From Bacteroidia bacterium (GTDB taxonomy: Bacteria > Bacteroidota > Bacteroidia > Bacteroidales > Dysgonomonadaceae), in the NCBI GenBank assembly GCA_025999435.1, contig BNXH01000007.1:1-45509 (forward strand): 45,509 bases of DNA, given 5' to 3'. Numbering within the stretch: position 1 is the first letter of the stretch; each line of letters starts with the position of its first letter. Shown piece after piece: positions 43,047 to 45,509 of the stretch. The position numbers and the translations under genes were made by a program. The notes under the pieces were generated by a model. That model saw only the letters and a list, made by a program, of their open reading frames with translations. It made no database searches and had not been told where the DNA came from.

Positions 43047-43895
43047 ATGAAGAGATCAGTCTGCACCTTTGGAAGTTATTACTTGACAGAAGGTTTTCCC
43101 CGGTTCAGGAAAATGGCGGAGAGTATGGATATATTCGACGATGTATATACTATCTGTGAAAAGGATTTGGGCAAAGACTTCTATAAACGGTGGGGGCGGT
43201 ATCTGATCCCATACTCACGTGGATTTGGATACTGGTGCTGGAAACCCTATTTCATATTAAAGATACTTGATAAAATGGAAGAGGGAGATGTACTCCTTTA
43301 TTCCGATATTGGCTGCTACTTCAATCCGAACGGGAAAAAACGCCTGCTCGAATATTACGAGATGGTTGAGAATACTCCGACCGGTATACTTGGCGTAAAA
43401 AGTCAGGAACAGAGTTATAATGGTATGCCTGAAACGCTTTACTATGAGTACGAATGGACAAAGGCGGATGTTTTTGCTTACTACAATGTGCTCAATGATA
43501 AGTCGTATACCCATACTCCTCAATTCGAATCAACTATTATCTTTTTCAAAAAGAGCCCGGTAGTGATACAATTTGTAAAAGACTGGTATCAGGCTTATTT
43601 AGATGATTACAGTTTGGCGACCGATTCGCCGTCGCGCATACTCAATTTGCCCGGGTTTAAAGAAAACCGTCACGACCAGAGTATATATTCCATCTTGGGG
43701 AAAAGATATGGAATAGCGGAAATATCTACAAACGAAATCTTTCAACGAGATTGGACTCTGTTAGACAATTACCCAATACAGGCAAGAAGGGATAAATATT
43801 ATACAAGCAGGTATCACTATAAACATCGGTTCCGACTAAGAAAGCTGTACCGCCGGTGGTGGAACTTTAAGTATTGGTTCAAAGACAGGCTCTAA
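43047..43895 (+). CDS. Glycosyltransferase-like protein, paralogue 1
   Basis: 282 residues, no signal peptide. RGFGYWCWKPYFILKILDKMEEGD precedes VLLYSDIGCYFN, where SDIG resembles a DxD-like nucleotide-sugar site. Later NLPGFKENRHDQSIYSI is near-identical in paralogue 2. The C-terminus is very basic and aromatic (HRFRLRKLYRRWWNFKYWFKDRL), suggesting membrane-surface association. The overall look is GT-A-type glycosyltransferase for capsule or glycoprotein glycan, but I cannot name the family or substrate. It lies 12 bp ahead of paralogue 2, in one transcript. Confidence 0.6.
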   Translation: MKRSVCTFGSYYLTEGFPRFRKMAESMDIFDDVYTICEKDLGKDFYKRWGRYLIPYSRGFGYWCWKPYFILKILDKMEEGDVLLYSDIGCYFNPNGKKRLLEYYEMVENTPTGILGVKSQEQSYNGMPETLYYEYEWTKADVFAYYNVLNDKSYTHTPQFESTIIFFKKSPVVIQFVKDWYQAYLDDYSLATDSPSRILNLPGFKENRHDQSIYSILGKRYGIAEISTNEIFQRDWTLLDNYPIQARRDKYYTSRYHYKHRFRLRKLYRRWWNFKYWFKDRL

Positions 43896-43907
43896 CTACA
43901 ACTTTAC

Positions 43908-44774
43908 ATGAAAAAGATACTATGCACATTTGGCAACACCCTGTTATCTCCCGGTTTTCCCCGTTTTGTGAAAAATGCCGAGGCGATGGGGGTATTCGAC
44001 AAAATATATACCTATACGGAAAAAGACTTACCCCGTGAATTTTGGAAAAAATGGGGACGTTATATGTATCCTTATTCCAAAGGCTACGGTTATTGGTGTT
44101 GGAAGCCGCCTTTGATAAAAAAGACTCTGGATACGATGGAGGATGGAGACATCTTACTCTATGCCGATGTAGGTTGTTATCTGAATCGGGATGGGATAGG
44201 CCGATTGGCTGAATATTATGATATGGTGGAAAAAAGCCCGACAGGTATCCTTGGTTTTAGGAGTTTCGAAGTTAACTATAACGGTATGCCCGAAGGTTTG
44301 CGTTTCGAGTATGAATGGACTAAGGGCGATATATTCGACTACTTTGGGGTAAGAGATAATAAAGACATCACACAAACGACTCAATATGAAGCCGGTATTA
44401 TATTCATGAAAAAAGGGCCGGTTTCAACCACATTTGTTGATGAATGGCTAAAAGTTATAGATGATGATTTCAGCCTGATAACGGATGAGCCCTCGAGAAG
44501 TCCCAATCTTCCCGGCTTTAAGGAAAACCGTCACGACCAGAGTATATACTCTATGCTCTCGAAAAAATACAAAACAGAAGCGGTGTCCACAAATGAATTA
44601 ATTCCTTTAGGAGGGGTAATGGATTGGTCTATTATCGACAAATATCCCATACAAGCCCGTCGCGAAGTTTACTATAAAAGTATGCGCCACTACAATCGTC
44701 GTTTCCAATTACGTAAATTATACGGAGCATGGTGGAAAGTGAAGTATTTCTTCAAAGATATTTTTAGAATTTGA
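43908..44774 (+). CDS. Glycosyltransferase-like protein, paralogue 2
   Basis: 288 residues, the same plan as the preceding gene: KGYGYWCWKPPLIKKTLDTME, DILLYADVGCYLN, NLPGFKENRHDQSIYSM, YPIQARRE, and a basic aromatic tail (RRFQLRKLYGAWWKVKYFFKDIF). It differs in a small insertion near residue ~245 (IPLGGVMDW) and in the putative acceptor-side region (SRSPNLPG vs SRILNLPG). This is a tandem duplication with divergence; the two may add different sugars or act on different acceptors (inference). A strong terminator follows. Confidence 0.6.
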   Translation: MKKILCTFGNTLLSPGFPRFVKNAEAMGVFDKIYTYTEKDLPREFWKKWGRYMYPYSKGYGYWCWKPPLIKKTLDTMEDGDILLYADVGCYLNRDGIGRLAEYYDMVEKSPTGILGFRSFEVNYNGMPEGLRFEYEWTKGDIFDYFGVRDNKDITQTTQYEAGIIFMKKGPVSTTFVDEWLKVIDDDFSLITDEPSRSPNLPGFKENRHDQSIYSMLSKKYKTEAVSTNELIPLGGVMDWSIIDKYPIQARREVYYKSMRHYNRRFQLRKLYGAWWKVKYFFKDIFRI

Positions 44775-44782
44775 AAAAACAA

Positions 44783-44807
44783 AAAAAGCAGCTGAAAGCT
44801 GCTTTTT
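44783..44807 (+). terminator. Terminator after the glycosyltransferase-like pair
   Basis: AAAAAGCAGC pairs with GCTGCTTTTT around TGAAA, ending in the T-run. Confidence 0.82.
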
Positions 44808-45155
44808 GCGGAAGCGGGGGAAGTAGAACAACCCTCAAATTTCCGTTATATATCAAGCTTTTATAATTCCTGATTCGTTGAAGTCCACCGAATAACACAC
44901 TTTTTGTGTTTCAATAAAATACAGTGAAAGACCTCTTTATGCAAAGATAGTTATTATTTTTGTATAAATAATATCGGAATTGTCCCTTTATATCTTGGTT
45001 AAAATAATTTCAGGTAAGTATTTACTTTTATTATAATAAATATTATATTTATATAAAAAGAACCCACAGAGTGTTATTTTGGGGGAGATTGATTTATATC
45101 AATTTGCTCTTATATTGAACAAGGAACATAAATCTTTCTTTTGAAGGTAATCTTA
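44808..45155. other. Intergenic stretch before the insertion sequence
   Basis: About 350 bp with no supported gene. A TATTTTTG -7-like word lies at 44955-44962 but no gene follows it closely. No tRNA or hairpin is recognised. Confidence 0.4.
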
Positions 45156-45509
45156 GAAGCTGTTTGAATTAATATTTTGATTAAGGCAGAAAGGGAACTA
45201 AGTTTGTTTAATGCGACTCAAACAATATAGTTCAGACCTTTCTGCCCAAGGTTGGCAAGTTATAGAAAAAATCATTCAGGTACAAAGAAAAAGCAAATGG
45301 GATTTAAAAGAAATAGTAAACGGCATATTTTATCTGACCAAGAACGGCTGTATGTGGCGGGATCTTCCCGGAGAGTTCCCCCCTGGCAAACAGTTTATTG
45401 GTATTATCGCAAGTGGGTACAAGATGGCACATGGGAAATTATTAACCGACTTTTGATTATAGATAACAGAATAATGAACGATAAAAAATACAGACCAACA
45501 GTGGCGATA
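45156..45509 (+). mobile_element. IS5-family insertion sequence, left part
   Basis: The left end GAAGCTGTTTGAATTAAT begins at 45156, preceded by TTA (possible 3-bp target duplication of TNA type). The transposase reading frame starts 55 bp in. The right end is beyond the window. The terminus resembles the ends of the 34027-34208 MITE (GAACCTGTTTAAATTTTA). Confidence 0.65.
45211..45509 (+). CDS. IS5-family transposase with -1 frameshift, 3' part cut by window edge
   Basis: Frame 0 encodes MRLKQYSSDLSAQGWQVIEK...TKNGCMWRDLPGEFPP, the conserved N-terminal domain of IS5/IS1031-type transposases, then runs out of homology to a stop at 45456. The expected continuation PWQTVYWYYRKWVQDGTWEII is in the -1 frame from 45378 and stays open to the window edge. 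The switch lies at C-CCC-CCT (45378-45384), a slippery heptamer in the correct phase. Either a programmed -1 shift joins two ORFs, as known in this IS family, or a single C is missing and the gene is broken. Confidence 0.75.

Overview
The window is a chromosomal segment of a Bacteroidota bacterium, most likely order Bacteroidales and perhaps close to Dysgonomonas or Parabacteroides (inference). The grounds are several families largely confined to that group (DUF4251, DUF5040, DUF3244, the long NagB-like/PIG-L fusion, membrane TPR-HTH regulators), few Shine-Dalgarno sequences, and many upstream regions carrying the Bacteroidota -7 element TAnnTTTG, sometimes with TTG/TTTG about 20 nt upstream. 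It is mostly housekeeping sequence, cut by three repeat-filled intergenic islands and a partial insertion sequence at the right edge.

Layout. 1-2058 (minus): a ROK sugar kinase and a NagB-like/PIG-L fusion running off the left edge, divergent from clpB (2341-4929) and a DUF4251 lipoprotein. Repeat island 1 (about 5616-6210) precedes recG. Convergent to recG are a TPR protein, a BlaR1-like M56 protease with two TonB C-terminal domains, its BlaI-type repressor, and tsaB. Repeat island 2 (12843-13193) precedes rnr. Then, on plus: an AIM24 protein, hpt, adk, obgE, a DUF5040 protein and a phosphopantetheinyl transferase; pepE on minus; ndk and an M23/LysM peptidase on plus. Next on minus are the two NfnAB-type subunits and a TPR-HTH membrane regulator, the latter divergent from a small DUF3244 secreted protein. 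A minus operon carries a Dabb protein, an AlkD-like protein and ybeY. A 941-aa FAD/Fe-S oxidoreductase is followed by a convergent pair encoding a 46-aa Pro-rich peptide and a small membrane protein, then ung, a foldback MITE, a POT-type transporter and an orphan histidine kinase, divergent from glyA.

After glyA lies a strongly structured 170-nt region that looks like a non-coding RNA with a 6S-like outline, then a two-finger zinc-ribbon gene, and repeat island 3 (39200-40124). eno, an amidase and two tandem glycosyltransferase-like paralogues follow. The window ends in the 5' part of an IS5-family element whose transposase carries a possible -1 frameshift site.

The most unusual content is in the islands. 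They share a mosaic of modules: arrays with a strict 7-bp period (cores ACTGNNN, TTAGTAG, TTAGCNN), a constant linker beginning GTTTGTTACTTTTTAG, palindromic elements, and a 260-270-bp multi-hairpin MITE. The MITE occurs twice in opposite orientations at the same site of the linker repeat, with an 8-bp target duplication; an unoccupied copy of that site also lies in the window. A second family, with ends resembling GAGCCTGTTTAAATTTTA, occurs as a 39-bp terminator-like hairpin, a 182-bp foldback, and three solo ends beside or inside genes.
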